A stretch of 64,000 nucleotides of DNA, from contig CAWJKU010000001.1 of NCBI GenBank assembly GCA_963843535.1, positions 715,647 through 779,646 on the forward strand. Direction: 5' to 3'. The notes beneath the pieces are model-generated. The model searched no databases and was not told where the DNA came from. It was given only the letters and a program-made list of their open reading frames with translations. This DNA is from CAVUNY01 sp963843535 (GTDB lineage: Bacteria > Chloroflexota > Anaerolineae > Anaerolineales > Anaerolineaceae). Shown in pieces: positions 1 through 8,480 of this stretch (positions are counted from its first letter, which is position 1; each line of letters begins with the position of its first letter). Both the position numbers and the translations under genes were made by a program.

Positions 1-69
1 AAAAACACCTGTTGCATCATTTGCGTGGTCCAACGTGTGATCAGTTGAAGGGGAAAGGGTGGATTTTAA

Positions 70-87
70 GCGGGGTCGAGACCCCGC
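70..87. terminator. GC-rich hairpin downstream of the glycosidase gene
   Basis: A perfect GCGGGGTC/GACCCCGC inverted repeat lies 41 bp beyond the stop of the minus-strand gene ending at 128. The T-tract is poor in the minus direction and better in the plus direction (TTCTTATTTT), so it may serve genes on either side. Terminator function is inferred from position and stem strength. Confidence 0.45.
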
Positions 88-127
88 ATAAATTCTTATT
101 TTAACGTTAGTTTGGAACTCACGTTAT

Positions 128-2911
128 TTATTGAGAAGATATGTCTCCCTCATACAGGGTCGCCAGGGTTTGCTCCAGATCGGCGATCTTCTGGCTGATC
201 GTGAAGGCGTTGAAATGTCCGCCGCGCACGTTGCCATCTCCTTCCCCGGAGAAGCCCAGGCGAGAATCACGCCGGCTGAGGTGCAGGGCTGCCTGGGCAT
301 TTTCCAGCTCGCATTCCAGCAGGAAAATCAGGCTGTCTCGCACGGCTTGTCCCGGCTGCCGGGTGTAGGCGTCGCGCAGATGGATAAACTCAATCAGGTT
401 GACGATCGTCTTGACCTGCGAGAACTGCATGCGCGATACGTTCTGAGCATCTACAAGTGCCTGTCGGTCGGCATCGCGGCAGGTGCGGATCGCTTCATCC
501 AGGTACAGGTTGCCCTGCTGGTAGTGTTTGAGCATGCTTTGGAAGCAGCGCGCAACCACGCGCTCATCCCAGGTTTTGTCCCTGTCGATCAGGAAGCGCT
601 CGACGATCCCGGTCCACTTCAGGTCGTTGACGTAGCCGCGCGCCCAGCGCCGCGGGATAATGCGCTGTGGATCGAGGTAAAACGGCTGCCCGGGGGCTGA
701 CTGCAGCGGACCTGGATAGCGGCACACCCCCCAGGTGTAGGGGAAATCTTCGCGGATGGCAAGGCTGAATTCCTCCCAGGCTTTTACCACCAGCTCGCTG
801 CTCTCGCGACCGGAGCTCAGGATTGCGGCTGTGCTTAACTTTTCAGCCTGGGTAGACTCAACCAGACTCCCGTTTTTCCATACCTCAAAAGCATTCAGGC
901 GCATCAGGCCCTGGCAGGGGGTGGGCATGAACCCGATGTGCAGGTACTGAGACAGGAATCCATTCACACCTTCTTTGGCCAGGCATTCCCAGCGCCGCTG
1001 GTGCTGCTCCAGGCAAGGGGTATAGGGGGTGGAGACAAATTCCTGCCCAAAGGTATCTTCGGTCTTGGCGATGAAGCGCAGGCCTTTTTTGTTTGCCAGT
1101 TTTTTTACCTTCAGGAAGTAATCGGAGGGGTCGGCCGAGCACAACGAATAATCGTCAGTCAGGATCTTAACGCCGCCCCGCTCCAGCACCTTAAGCTGGC
1201 TGTAGCACGCGGCCAGGGTCACATCCGGGGGCATGTGCTCGATCACCCGGTAGTTCCAGGGTTCGTCGCAGATGTAGGTCAGCAGGATCAACTCGCGATC
1301 CGCATGCTTTACCCGGGCAGATTCTTTAAACGCCTGGAACAGCCGCCCCGCCAGTTCTTCGACGGGGTAATCTCGGCAGTAGGGGCATTTATCCTTGCTG
1401 TTGTGGGTGATGCAGGAATAAAAACCTTCCGTGTCGTACACCACAACCAGGCCTTTAAGGCCCTCGACCTGGGTGAAAACGCCGCCGATGGTCTCGCGCA
1501 GGAAATCAAGCGTTGTCTCCTGACCCGTGCAGGGGAAATTACCGAAACGCTCAAACGCTTTTAACTGCGGTAGGCGCTGGTAGACAGAGTCGGGGAATTT
1601 ACGCTCGTAGCCGGTCTTCACATCCCAGTAGAAATCGACCCCATACCGGGCGCCCAGCTCCACCGAGCGGCGCAAGCGTTCGATGGCAGCGGGGGCCTCC
1701 GGGTCATTCATCTCCGGAAAAATGGCTGAGTCGACCACGAAATCTTCCAGGCTGGCCTGGAAATACACCGCGTTGTAGCCTGCCCGTGAAAGCCGCCACA
1801 TATAGCCGGGCGTCCACACCTGGGCCTCGCGCAGCATGAAATAGCTGGGAGCCGGGTAAATGCCGGGCACCATGCGGGTATCGTAGCGGGGCAGCACCAG
1901 GAATTCACCCTGCGCCAGGAACGGCGCCCGCCGCTCCAGCATCCGGTCCTCCATCCAGTAAGCCGCCCGCAGCAGCCCGACCTCTTTGGTGGCCTGGATC
2001 AGGATCTGCCCGGGGGTAACCGTCACCAGGAATGACTCTGGCTTGGTAAGGCGTTCATCCTGGCTGGATTGAAATAAAATCCTGGGCTCATCCGTCCCAA
2101 CCTGGATTTGCACGCCCATGACCTTATTCAAAAAGACCTGTATCTCGGTAAGAGCGTTTGCCACCAATTCCGAATCCGGCAGGCGGCTCTCCAGGCTCCA
2201 CGTAGCATCGATCTCCACTTCGCCAGGGGCTGGAGTCTGGTCTTCAACCCGCAAATAGTGAAATTCAGTGAAAGGCTCCGCCAGCAGCTTAGCCGAAAAT
2301 TCGAACTGCTGTTCGCTTTTATCACCGTCTGGCGGATCGATATCGGTCAGAATCGCAAACGAGATGCTCCAGGTAGGGCTTCCGTCCGCTCTTAGCCGGC
2401 TTCCGCTGGTGAAATCCGGGTAGTTGGCCCCGGCATATAAGGTTGGCAGGGGAGCGTTGACGTCATCCAGCCGTTCGGCGGCCTCGTACCACCAGAACGG
2501 CAGCCGGGCGTTGACTTCACTGACTCGCTCCGCCCGGGTGTTAGGCCCGTAGACGTGATAGGCATCCAGAGGCCGGCGGGCATCTTCAACCCACAGAGTC
2601 AGGTATAGAGTTTCACCGGCCCAGACCTGCACAGGTGGAAAATCTTCACCCACCATCAGCTCAAAGACCGGCATGATTTGTGCGGCAGGGATGCTGCCCC
2701 GGCGGAGCTCTTGTCCACCGGGACGCCGGCCAAGGCTGTAATGGACCGGCCCAGGATCGCCGTACTTGCTCAATTTAACCCGTATCCCGCGGATCGAGCT
2801 GACCCCAACCGGGATCCGGAAGGATTGGATCAGCTTGCCGCTGTCCTGGTCCAAAAATTCGGACCGGTATGGATGGTTAGCGAAATCGTAGGTGTAATCG
2901 TAAGTGATCAT
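128..2911 (-). CDS. putative glycoside hydrolase, 927 aa (GH20/GH67-like layout)
   Basis: A large probably cytosolic protein with no signal peptide. Residues 1-240 look like beta-sandwich sequence. Residues about 250-340 resemble the small alpha/beta domain that precedes the barrel in GH20 and GH67-type enzymes, with the phrase VGLLRAAYWMEDRM. Residues about 345-660 look like a TIM barrel (GIYPAPSYF, YNAVYFQ, VVVYDTEGF), and the tail is helical. A C-X8-C-X2-C cluster near residue 505 (CITHNSKDKCPYC) is a family hallmark I cannot name. It is divergent from the sugar genes at 3201-6239, which supports a role in glycoside breakdown. I cannot assign the catalytic residues or the CAZy family; it could also be a non-catalytic or novel family member. 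Confidence 0.55.
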   Translation of the reverse strand: MITYDYTYDFANHPYRSEFLDQDSGKLIQSFRIPVGVSSIRGIRVKLSKYGDPGPVHYSLGRRPGGQELRRGSIPAAQIMPVFELMVGEDFPPVQVWAGETLYLTLWVEDARRPLDAYHVYGPNTRAERVSEVNARLPFWWYEAAERLDDVNAPLPTLYAGANYPDFTSGSRLRADGSPTWSISFAILTDIDPPDGDKSEQQFEFSAKLLAEPFTEFHYLRVEDQTPAPGEVEIDATWSLESRLPDSELVANALTEIQVFLNKVMGVQIQVGTDEPRILFQSSQDERLTKPESFLVTVTPGQILIQATKEVGLLRAAYWMEDRMLERRAPFLAQGEFLVLPRYDTRMVPGIYPAPSYFMLREAQVWTPGYMWRLSRAGYNAVYFQASLEDFVVDSAIFPEMNDPEAPAAIERLRRSVELGARYGVDFYWDVKTGYERKFPDSVYQRLPQLKAFERFGNFPCTGQETTLDFLRETIGGVFTQVEGLKGLVVVYDTEGFYSCITHNSKDKCPYCRDYPVEELAGRLFQAFKESARVKHADRELILLTYICDEPWNYRVIEHMPPDVTLAACYSQLKVLERGGVKILTDDYSLCSADPSDYFLKVKKLANKKGLRFIAKTEDTFGQEFVSTPYTPCLEQHQRRWECLAKEGVNGFLSQYLHIGFMPTPCQGLMRLNAFEVWKNGSLVESTQAEKLSTAAILSSGRESSELVVKAWEEFSLAIREDFPYTWGVCRYPGPLQSAPGQPFYLDPQRIIPRRWARGYVNDLKWTGIVERFLIDRDKTWDERVVARCFQSMLKHYQQGNLYLDEAIRTCRDADRQALVDAQNVSRMQFSQVKTIVNLIEFIHLRDAYTRQPGQAVRDSLIFLLECELENAQAALHLSRRDSRLGFSGEGDGNVRGGHFNAFTISQKIADLEQTLATLYEGDISSQ

Positions 2912-3127
2912 GGTTAGAATCCGGCTGACTTGTTTGGAAAAGCTGCTGTTTTCCAGAGGGAAGTTACGTCAATATCTGACAAAAGATTTGAAAATGATAG
3001 CTCGGAATTTATCTGGCTTGATTTCACATCAAAATATTGCCATTCATTTAAGTATATCATAGGTTTCTACCGGTTTCCAGCGGGAAAAAGCCGATATATC
3101 GGGCGGTTGACGGGCAGCCCTTCTTTA

Positions 3128-3155
3128 TTGACAGGAAAAATATTTTGAGTAAAAT
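3128..3155 (+). promoter_or_regulatory. sigma70-type promoter for the oxidoreductase-kinase genes
   Basis: TTGACA at 3128-3133 is followed after 16 bp by TAAAAT at 3150-3155. Transcription would begin near 3162. That puts a possible GTG start at 3162 at the very 5' end of the transcript and favours the ATG at 3201. The rest of 2912-3200 shows no gene. Confidence 0.6.
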
Positions 3156-3200
3156 CTACTTGTGTCAGTATATGAAGCAAGCTGGCATATTCGAGGCGCT

Positions 3201-4205
3201 ATGACTTTTAAAATTTGCACGATTGGCTGCGGGCAGCTGGCAAATAGCCATCATGGCCCGGCATATGTCAAATACGCAGGCCAGACCCCCGACACGGAGC
3301 TGGCGGCCTGCAGCGACCTGGATGAAGCCAGGGCAGGAGCTTTTGCCAGGCGTTTTGGTTTCAAACGGTCTTATTCCGACCCGATCGCAATGCTCGAAAA
3401 AGAGCAACCGGATGCGGTGTGCCTGCTGGTTCCGCCGGCTGTCACCGCTTCGCTCACCTGCCAGATTTTAATGATGGGCTACCCGTTGCTTATTGAAAAA
3501 CCGCCGGGCCTGACCGCCGCCGAGACTGACCGTATGATCGCAGCGGCACGAGCCAGTGGAACCCCTAACCAGGTGGCCTTTAACCGCCGTTATACACCCC
3601 TGGTCACTTTTATGAAGAATTTGCTGCGCGAGCACACTTCTCTGGCGGATCTCCAGCACCTGCAGTACGATTTTTACCGTATCGGACGTACCGACGCCGA
3701 TTTTTCGACCACCGCCATCCACGGCATTGACACAGCTCGCTTTTTGGCGGGCAGTGATTATGCTCGCATTTCATTTCATTATCACGAGTTTCCTTCCCTG
3801 GGACCCAGTACCGCCAACATCTTCATGGACTGCACTTTCACCTCAGGGATGACGGCCCAGATCTGTTTTTGCCCGGTTTCGGGGGCGGTGATCGAGAGGG
3901 CTACCTTGCATGCTTTGGACCAGCTGTTTTTCTTGAACCTGCCGATTTGGAATGCCTTCGACGCTCCCGGCAGCCTGGTTCATGTCCGCAAAGGCGACGT
4001 TGTCCGCACCTATGCCGGGCCGGAAGTATCCGGCGGGACGGAAGATTTCGTGCTGAACGGCTTTTACCACGAAAACGCCCGCTTCTTCGATGATATTCGC
4101 AGCGGGAGAGTCCCGCCGGGGAATATCGAAAGCGGCAGGCAGGCGGTCGAAATTGCCCAACTGATCCGCGAAAGAGCGAACAGCTACGCACTGGCGGGCG
4201 TTTGA
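3201..4205 (+). CDS. Gfo/Idh/MocA family NAD(P)-dependent oxidoreductase
   Basis: 334 residues. The N-terminal Rossmann fold has the dinucleotide loop IGCGQLANS at residues 7-15, and the family EKP motif (EKPPG) lies near residue 99. The family oxidises or reduces sugar or inositol hydroxyls with NAD(P). The substrate is unknown; neighbours suggest a sugar or glycoside derivative. ATG 3201 is chosen because GAGG at 3193-3196 is well spaced and a promoter ends at 3155; a GTG at 3162 would add 13 unlikely residues. It is 43 bp upstream of the ROK kinase and probably cotranscribed with it. Confidence 0.85.
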   Translation: MTFKICTIGCGQLANSHHGPAYVKYAGQTPDTELAACSDLDEARAGAFARRFGFKRSYSDPIAMLEKEQPDAVCLLVPPAVTASLTCQILMMGYPLLIEKPPGLTAAETDRMIAAARASGTPNQVAFNRRYTPLVTFMKNLLREHTSLADLQHLQYDFYRIGRTDADFSTTAIHGIDTARFLAGSDYARISFHYHEFPSLGPSTANIFMDCTFTSGMTAQICFCPVSGAVIERATLHALDQLFFLNLPIWNAFDAPGSLVHVRKGDVVRTYAGPEVSGGTEDFVLNGFYHENARFFDDIRSGRVPPGNIESGRQAVEIAQLIRERANSYALAGV

Positions 4206-4248
4206 GCAAACCCAAAGATCCAGGGTTAAATTTATTTAGGTTTTCTAC

Positions 4249-5250
4249 ATGAATTCTTCATCCTTACCGGCGAAGATCACCATTCATAAGTCTTGGTCAG
4301 ACCCTATCCTCGCCATTGATATCGGGGGAACGAAAATTGCCGGCGGCATTGTCACCCCGGATGGGACTGTCCATTTCGCCAAAACGGTGCCGACCCGGGC
4401 GCTGGAGGGGGGCGAAGCCGTGATGGGTCGGGTGATCGACCTCGCCCTGGACCTGATCCGCACGGCAGCGTCTGAACCCGACCTGAGCCCATCCGCGATT
4501 GGGGTTGGAACAGGCGGGAAGGTTGTGCTTGAGGAAGGTTCAATATCCTATGCCACTTCAGCTATCCCGGACTGGTCAGGGATGCCGGTCCGGGCCCGCC
4601 TGGCCCATGCCGTTGGGCTGCCCGTACAGGTCGAAACCGATGGTAATGCCATGGCGCTGGGTGAGGCGATTTTTGGGGCAGGAGCTGGCAGCTCTTTCGT
4701 GGTCGGGATTACGGTTGGCACGGGGATCGGGGGCGGAATCGTGCTTGATGGGCGCATCTTCCACGGGGCGCACGGGTTTAGCAACAATATCGGCCACATC
4801 ATTTTGGACCACAACGGAAGGATGTGCCCGTGCGGAAAGCAGGGTTGCCTGGAGGCATACGCTTCGGCCACAGCCATGACCGCCAGTTTTGCGTCGCGCG
4901 TTGGAAAAACCCGCTTGAAAGAAGAATTTGGCCTGGACCCTAAAAATTTTGGGGTGAAAGAAATCTTCCAATTGGCCAGCGCAGGCGTGCCAGAGGCGGT
5001 GGCGATTATAAAGGAAGGCGCCGTTTACCTTGGGATTGGGATCGCATCCATCATTAATTTGCTGGACCCTGATATTGTGGTCGTTGGCGGTGGCGCGGCG
5101 CAAAGCGGTGAGATCTACTTCTCACAGCTGCAAAGCACGGCTGCCGAACGGGCATTGCCGGGTTCCGCCAGCATTCCCGTGGTGCCGGCCCGGCTCAGCA
5201 CATGGGCCAACCTGGTAGGGGCGGCGTGCATCGTGTGGGGAAAGGGCTAA
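4249..5250 (+). CDS. ROK family sugar kinase (glucokinase-like)
   Basis: 333 residues. The phosphate-binding loop DIGGTKIAGG lies near residues 24-33, the catalytic Asp in DGNA near residue 131, and the ROK zinc signature CPCGKQGCLE near residue 193. It should phosphorylate a hexose (glucose, mannose or N-acetylhexosamine) with ATP in the cytosol. The zinc signature separates kinases from most ROK repressors, and no N-terminal HTH is present; the first about 20 residues are a short unrelated extension. Position after the oxidoreductase and opposite a GH130/ABC set suggests it acts on the monosaccharide released from an imported oligosaccharide. Substrate specificity cannot be read from sequence alone. 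Confidence 0.85.
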   Translation: MNSSSLPAKITIHKSWSDPILAIDIGGTKIAGGIVTPDGTVHFAKTVPTRALEGGEAVMGRVIDLALDLIRTAASEPDLSPSAIGVGTGGKVVLEEGSISYATSAIPDWSGMPVRARLAHAVGLPVQVETDGNAMALGEAIFGAGAGSSFVVGITVGTGIGGGIVLDGRIFHGAHGFSNNIGHIILDHNGRMCPCGKQGCLEAYASATAMTASFASRVGKTRLKEEFGLDPKNFGVKEIFQLASAGVPEAVAIIKEGAVYLGIGIASIINLLDPDIVVVGGGAAQSGEIYFSQLQSTAAERALPGSASIPVVPARLSTWANLVGAACIVWGKG

Positions 5251-5347
5251 TCCCCATAATGTCACAATTTATCAATGTGTGTGTTTGACCTTTTGACTGT
5301 TCCTGTTTTTGCCCCAGGAGTAAATTGTTCTTTTGTGATAAGAAAAA

Positions 5348-5377
5348 TTGACTAATTTAATAGATTTAGTCTATAAT
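5348..5377 (+). promoter_or_regulatory. strong sigma70-type promoter for the dioxygenase gene
   Basis: TTGACT at 5348-5353, an 18-bp spacer and a consensus TATAAT at 5372-5377 stand 38 bp before the ATG at 5415. A GGGAGA ribosome-binding site is at 5405-5410. The gene therefore has its own promoter rather than relying on the kinase upstream. Confidence 0.7.
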
Positions 5378-5414
5378 GTGAGCTAATATCGACCTAAGTA
5401 TTTCGGGAGATTTT

Positions 5415-6239
5415 ATGAGTATCTACAAACTGTCCACAGAGCAAAAAGCGTTTTACAACGAAAATGGTTACCTGATCGATCTGCCGGCGATTTACACCCA
5501 GGGTGAAATGCGGCAGATCAACCAGGAACTGCCCGGCCTGCTGGCCCTTCTCCAACCCGGTGAAACGCCCAAGGATATCCGTGAATGGCATGAGACCAGC
5601 ACTTATTTGTACGACATCGTCATGAATCCGAAGATCCACGACCTGGTTGACGGCATTCTGGGAGGGAACTTTTTTGTCTGGGCCAGCAGTTTTTTTATTA
5701 AGGAACCGTTCAGCAAATCGATCGTTGGATGGCATCAGGATGCATATTACTGGCCGATGAAACCGCATAATACCGTCACGGTTTGGCTGGCGTTCGACGA
5801 TGTGGATGCGGAGAACGGCGCGATGAAGATCATCCCGCGTTCGCATAAAGCCGGTCTGCTCAAACACTCTCGTTCGCAGCAGACTGATTCCGTCCTGACC
5901 CTAGAGCTAGAAACAGGCACCTTCAGCGAGGCGGATGCAGTGCAGTTCCATTTAAAAGCGGGTCAGGTCTCCTTACATGACGACCGGGCCGTGCACGGAT
6001 CTCCTGCCAATCCGTCGGCGCGCCGCCGGGCCGGGCTGACCATCCGCTATTCGGGCACCAATGTGAAAAACGACCTGTCCGTGAACCCTAATTTCAAGAC
6101 CTATCTCTGCCGGGGGATCGATGAATTCCATCACAATCCTGTGGGGTTGCCACCTACCCAACGATTTGCCCGTCCCGCTTTCAGAGCCGTCAGCATCGAG
6201 GAAGCCGGTGTGGATGCCGAAAAGGTACACAATAAATAG
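5415..6239 (+). CDS. phytanoyl-CoA dioxygenase (PhyH) family protein
   Basis: 274 residues of the Fe(II)/2-oxoglutarate oxygenase fold. The iron-binding HxD is in GWHQDAYYWP near residue 107. The distal His is probably in RAVHGS near residue 194, followed by an Arg-rich strand (RRAGLTIRY) where the 2-oxoglutarate-binding Arg is expected. The family hydroxylates diverse small molecules. In bacterial sugar loci its substrates are mostly unknown, so no specific reaction is claimed. It has its own promoter and ends before a large inverted repeat, opposite the convergent ABC transporter genes. Confidence 0.8.
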   Translation: MSIYKLSTEQKAFYNENGYLIDLPAIYTQGEMRQINQELPGLLALLQPGETPKDIREWHETSTYLYDIVMNPKIHDLVDGILGGNFFVWASSFFIKEPFSKSIVGWHQDAYYWPMKPHNTVTVWLAFDDVDAENGAMKIIPRSHKAGLLKHSRSQQTDSVLTLELETGTFSEADAVQFHLKAGQVSLHDDRAVHGSPANPSARRRAGLTIRYSGTNVKNDLSVNPNFKTYLCRGIDEFHHNPVGLPPTQRFARPAFRAVSIEEAGVDAEKVHNK

Positions 6240-6273
6240 ACCGTAACCACCTTGCGCAGGGGAGGGGAGAAGT

Positions 6274-6320
6274 ATTAAGCAGCAATTTGCGGCATGATGC
6301 GCCACAAATTGCTGCTTAAT
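6274..6320. terminator. 16-bp perfect inverted repeat between convergent genes
   Basis: ATTAAGCAGCAATTTG at 6274-6289 is exactly complementary to 6305-6320, with a 15-nt loop. It sits 35 bp after the dioxygenase stop and between convergent transcription units, so it may terminate both. There is no clear T-run, so a protein-binding site is also possible. Confidence 0.5.
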
Positions 6321-6655
6321 TGCGAAGCACGCCGCCTCTTTAGGCGCACCAGGGGTATTCGGCGGTGGTGGGGGTGAATCCTATCCTTCCTGAAAGGGAT
6401 TCTTGTAGATGCGATACATTTTCGGAATCTGGTCTCCGACAAAAAAATATATTTAAATACAAAGCGCCCATTTCCGCGATCTCTGCGTCCCCGAACAGGG
6501 ATTGTAAGATGGATGAGCGCTTCGGGATCCGTATTGAGGTGGAAAATCACCCTATAAGGAATTTAACTCAAGGCCTCCAGGTTATGAGTCAGAAGAGTTT
6601 TACTTTTCCACATGCCGGCTCATATTTTAATCAGATCCGAGACATGGGGAAACCA
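6321..6655. other. intergenic stretch without a convincing gene
   Basis: No ORF here looks coding. It contains a 26-bp dispersed repeat (listed separately) and, at about 6572-6586, a CCTCCAGGTTATGAG string that differs by one base from the tRNA-Met fragment at 49594-49608. The string lacks the T-arm, so no tRNA is called. Confidence 0.5.
6467..6492. repeat. dispersed 26-bp repeat, copy 1
   Basis: It begins CCCATTTCCGCG and ends TGCGTCCCC. It matches 49158-49183 at 23 of 26 positions by eye. Both copies are in non-coding DNA. Function is unknown. Confidence 0.5.
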
Positions 6656-7468
6656 TTATACCGTTGAGAGATCCCATTCTTCATAGATCTTGGGAACATC
6701 ATTGATCAAGCGTTGGGTATACGCCTGTTTCGGGTGCAGGATCACCTCATCGGCAGATCCGTGTTCAACAATTTTTCCACGCTCCATAATGTATACGCTG
6801 TCAGAAACATAATAGGCCAGGCCAATATCATGGGTGATGAAAATAAGCGTCAGCCCGGTTTCATTGCGCAGTTTCATCAGATAATCCAGGATGGTCGCGC
6901 GTGAGCTGGCATCGATCATCGAGGTGGGCTCATCAGCCAGCAGGATCTTGGGCTTTAAAAGGAAGATGCGGGCAATCATCAAGCGCTGCATCTGTCCGCC
7001 GGAGAGTTCAAAAGGATACTTATTGGTCAATTCCTCGAATTTCAAGTTGACAAAGCTGCACGCCTCTGCCATCAACTTTACTTTCTCCGCATACGGAAGT
7101 TTTCGACCGCCGCGCATGGAAATGCAATCTAAAAGCACGGCATCGATTTTATTAAATATGTTGTATGAAGAAAACGGATCTTGAAAGATCGCCTGAATGC
7201 CTCTCCAGTATTCTTCTTTCTTTTGTTGAGAACTGATATCGCGCTTTTGCCCATGGTAATAAATTTCCCCCTCCGTGGAACTGATCAATCCCAAAAGCAT
7301 TTTGGCCAGGGTGGTCTTTCCGCTGCCCGATTCACCCACGATCGAGATAATTTCACCGGCATTGAAAGTGAAATCCACATGGTCAACGGCTAAAGTTTTC
7401 TGGCGGCCCAACCCAAATATCTTGGTAAGCCCTTCTCCGCTAAGGATGGGAATTTTTTCATCAGGCAT
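6656..7468 (-). CDS. ABC importer ATPase, DppF/OppF type
   Basis: 270 residues. Walker A is GESGSGKTT near residue 44, the signature LSGGQMQRL near residue 153, Walker B ILLADEPTS near residue 175, with an ITHD switch histidine after it. It powers uptake through the two permeases upstream. The ATG at 7468 overlaps the end of the preceding ATPase by 8 bp, so the pair is translationally coupled. It is the last gene of the transporter set. It is shorter than typical OppF (about 310-330 residues) because the C-terminal oligopeptide extension is nearly absent. The transported ligand is probably a glycoside, judged from neighbours. Confidence 0.88.
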   Translation of the reverse strand: MPDEKIPILSGEGLTKIFGLGRQKTLAVDHVDFTFNAGEIISIVGESGSGKTTLAKMLLGLISSTEGEIYYHGQKRDISSQQKKEEYWRGIQAIFQDPFSSYNIFNKIDAVLLDCISMRGGRKLPYAEKVKLMAEACSFVNLKFEELTNKYPFELSGGQMQRLMIARIFLLKPKILLADEPTSMIDASSRATILDYLMKLRNETGLTLIFITHDIGLAYYVSDSVYIMERGKIVEHGSADEVILHPKQAYTQRLINDVPKIYEEWDLSTV

Positions 7469-8471
7469 TTTTATAAGCCCTCCTCAATTCTTCTTCTGGC
7501 AGGATGCAGCGGTAAGCGCGTTTGTCATCTTCAAGATCTCGAAGCGCCACGGAATTTCCCCTGCATTCTGGCATCACGTATTTACAGCGTTCAGCAAACC
7601 GGCATCCGGCAGGTGGTTTCTTCAGGTTGGGCGGCACCCCGGGAATCGCTGACAGTTTATGGCCCCGCAGGCCTTTTTCAGGCACGATGATCGAGCCCAT
7701 GAGACCCTTGGAATAGGGATGGAGTGGATCAAACACGGCTTGCTCTGCAGTAGCCTTCTCCACGATCTGGCCGGCATACATGACCATAATATCATCGGTC
7801 ACGTTGTAAAGTAGCGGAAGCTCATGCGTGATGAAGATCATCGATTTGATGATGCCTTTTTCCATCAAATCCCGCAGCATCTTAATGACCATCTTTTGTG
7901 ATGTGACATCCAGCGCGGAGGAAGGCTCATCCGCGATCAGCACTTTTGGAAAAAGAATCGTAGATACCGCGATCACCGTGCGCTGTTTCATGCCGCCCGA
8001 AAGCTCAACCGGGTATTTTTGCAGTACTTCCGCTGGAAGCCCCACGGTCTCAAAGCCGTATCGGGCAAGCTCAAAGATTTCTTTCTTGGTGGCTGTTGGG
8101 GTATGCGCATGAATCACATCCTCAATAAAAGAGATGACCTTTTGGGTAGGATTGAGCGCGTTCATGGCGGATTGGGGGATATAGGAAATTTCCGTCCCCA
8201 GGATCGATTTTCGAATATCATCCGGCTGCATTACGGAAATATTGCGCCCATCGATGATGATCTCGCCACTGGTATAGTGCAGTGGGGCGAAGTAATATCC
8301 CATCAGGCTGAGCGCCAGTGTTGACTTTCCGCAGCCGGATTCTCCGGCAATGCCCAGCGATTTCCCTTCTTCTACCTTCAGAGAAACGTGGTCCACCGCG
8401 TAAACATCCTCCCGAAAGCGAGTGATGTATTTTGTGGTCAGTTCCTTAACTTCTAACATGACTCTTGCCAT
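7461..8471 (-). CDS. ABC importer ATPase, DppD/OppD type
   Basis: 336 residues from ATG 8471, which has AGGTG at suitable spacing; a GTG at 8480 would add three residues. Walker A is GESGCGKST, the signature LSGGMKQR, and Walker B VLIADEPSSALD. The C-terminal oligopeptide-transporter extension carries cysteines (CRFAERCKYVMPEC), as in family members that bind an iron-sulfur cluster or metal there. It should pair with the 270-residue ATPase as a heterodimer. It begins 9 bp after the permease stop, in one operon. Confidence 0.88.
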   Translation of the reverse strand: MARVMLEVKELTTKYITRFREDVYAVDHVSLKVEEGKSLGIAGESGCGKSTLALSLMGYYFAPLHYTSGEIIIDGRNISVMQPDDIRKSILGTEISYIPQSAMNALNPTQKVISFIEDVIHAHTPTATKKEIFELARYGFETVGLPAEVLQKYPVELSGGMKQRTVIAVSTILFPKVLIADEPSSALDVTSQKMVIKMLRDLMEKGIIKSMIFITHELPLLYNVTDDIMVMYAGQIVEKATAEQAVFDPLHPYSKGLMGSIIVPEKGLRGHKLSAIPGVPPNLKKPPAGCRFAERCKYVMPECRGNSVALRDLEDDKRAYRCILPEEELRRAYKNA

Positions 8472-8480
8472 TTCAATCAC

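Noticed and set aside
938..1564. Plus-strand ORF of about 208 codons opposite the glycosidase gene
   Set aside because: It is an antisense shadow with low-complexity residues and no motif; the minus-strand frame has clear domain structure.
3162..3200. GTG start at 3162 for the Gfo/Idh gene
   Set aside because: It lies at the predicted transcription start, has no ribosome-binding site, and adds residues unlike the family; ATG 3201 has GAGG.
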